Below, piece by piece: positions 4,549 through 5,168 of a DNA stretch of 5,168 bases. The position numbers were made by a program, and so were the translations under genes. Below the pieces are notes generated by a model. The model was given only the letters and a program-made list of their open reading frames with translations. It was not told the origin of the DNA and did no database searches. Within the stretch, counting starts at the first letter, position 1, and every line of letters begins with the position of its first letter. Location of the stretch: assembly GCA_017883105.1 (NCBI GenBank), contig JADGOF010000197.1, positions 1-5,168 of the forward strand, in the 5' to 3' direction. Source of the stretch: Acidimicrobiales bacterium. GTDB taxonomy: Bacteria > Actinomycetota > Acidimicrobiia > Acidimicrobiales > RAAP-2.

Positions 4549-5168
4549 GCGTCGTACCCCTCGGTCTCCAATCGCTCAGCCAACTCGGGTCCGCCCTCGG
4601 CCACGATCACCCCGTCGACGAGCAGGTGGACGCGGTCAGCGGCCAGCTCGTCGAGCATGCGCTGATAGTGGGTGATGACCAGCACCCCCAGGTCGGGTCG
4701 GGCCTCACGCACGGTGTGCACCCCGCGGGCCACAGTGCGGAGGGCGTCGACGTCGAGCCCCGAGTCCGTCTCGTCGAGCACCGCCAATTCGGGTTCGAGA
4801 ATCGCCATCTGGAGTATCTCGTTGCGCTTCTTCTCGCCGCCTGAGAACCCGTCGTTGAGATGGCGCTCACCGAAGGCCGGATCCATGCCCAGCTTCTCCA
4901 TCCACTCCATCATCATGAGGCGGACTTCGAGCACCGAAATGTCCATCCCCCTGCGGGCCGAAAGGGCCTGGCGGAGGAATTGGATGACCGGCACCCCGCC
5001 GATCGACTCGGGCTCCTGGAAGGCGAGGAACATGCCGGCCTTGCCCCGGACGTCGGTGGGCCAGGCGGTGACGTCCTCACCCTTGAACCGGATGGCGCCC
5101 GAGGTGACCTCGTAGGCGGGATTGCCGAGCAGCACGTTGGCCAAGGTGGACTTGCCCGAGCCGTTGGG
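4536..5168 (-). CDS. sufC: Fe-S assembly ATPase SufC (copy 2), 5' end off the window
   Basis: Partial gene entering from the right edge; 210 residues are visible, beginning inside Walker A (PNGSGKST), so roughly 35-40 N-terminal residues are missing. The Q-loop Gln is visible residue 51, the signature FSGGEKKRNE is 108-117, Walker B is AVLDE (129-133) followed by TDSGLDVDAL, and the H-loop His is 167 (ITHYQRML). These are the usual SufC motifs, and the signature and Walker B regions are close to the mycobacterial type. The exception is the stretch after the Q-loop Gln, which reads QEPESIGGV where SufC proteins normally have QYPVEIPGV or similar. A TTG at 5142-5144 falls within the conserved region after Walker A and is not the start. 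The gene precedes sufS with a 13-base overlap. It is clearly distinct from the plus-strand sufC1, so this is not a recent duplication. Confidence 0.95.
   Translation of the reverse strand, partial: PNGSGKSTLANVLLGNPAYEVTSGAIRFKGEDVTAWPTDVRGKAGMFLAFQEPESIGGVPVIQFLRQALSARRGMDISVLEVRLMMMEWMEKLGMDPAFGERHLNDGFSGGEKKRNEILQMAILEPELAVLDETDSGLDVDALRTVARGVHTVREARPDLGVLVITHYQRMLDELAADRVHLLVDGVIVAEGGPELAERLETEGYDAWRN
4557..4562 (-). promoter_or_regulatory. Ribosome binding site of sufS inside the end of sufC2
   Basis: On the minus strand GAGGGG lies 8 bases before the sufS ATG at 4548, within the last codons of sufC2. It has the same core and spacing as the sufU site and supports the overlapping start. 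Confidence 0.6.

Noticed and set aside
3613..4665. Plus-strand open frame of 350 codons opposite sufS
   Set aside because: The opposite strand encodes a textbook SufS with every catalytic residue; the plus frame is rich in Gly, His and Asp with no family signal.
259..5168. A mobile element or recent transfer causing the sufC duplication
   Set aside because: No transposase, terminal inverted repeats or target-site duplications were seen, base composition looks uniform, and the two copies are too different to be a recent duplication.

Overview
The window is chromosomal DNA from a high-GC bacterium. The gene content points to the Actinobacteriota: a SUF iron-sulfur operon with a Rieske-type ferredoxin and SufU, next to a LytR-CpsA-Psr (LCP) cell-wall enzyme. 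The Ser/Thr-rich, wall-exposed tail of the LCP protein and the general style of the sequences suggest the class Acidimicrobiia or a relative. That class assignment is an inference, not something the sequence proves.

Layout from left to right. (1) Plus strand, bases 1-1005: the 3' part of a small Rieske [2Fe-2S] ferredoxin gene, then a complete sufC (called SufC1 here) overlapping it by 4 bases (ATGA). This is the tail of a SUF operon that enters from the left edge. (2) Bases 1006-1139: a short intergenic region with a 22-bp tandem repeat built from four copies of CTTCGTCGG, then an extended -10 promoter whose predicted transcription start falls on the ATG of the next gene. (3) Plus strand, 1140-2672: a membrane-anchored LCP protein of 510 residues. 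(4) Bases 2655-2689: a GC-rich inverted repeat that includes the stop codons of both converging genes and probably ends transcription from both sides. (5) Minus strand, 5168-2688: a second SUF operon read right to left, with a second sufC (SufC2, 5' end off the window), sufS (overlapping sufC2 by 13 bases) and sufU (after a 97-base gap).

How the genes work together: SufS takes sulfur from cysteine and SufU, a zinc-dependent acceptor, relays it to the SufBCD scaffold. SufC is the ATPase of that scaffold. The Rieske protein may supply electrons or be an early client; this is a guess from context. The LCP enzyme is functionally separate and attaches glycopolymers to peptidoglycan.

The most unusual point is that two clearly different SufC proteins, both with all ATPase motifs intact, lie within 5 kb on opposite strands, converging on an LCP gene. 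Their departures from the usual SufC sequence are in different motifs. This could mean two scaffold complexes, or one complex with two unlike SufC subunits. No mobile element, CRISPR array, RNA gene or clearly new defence or metabolic system was seen. No stretch of more than 300 bases lacks a gene.
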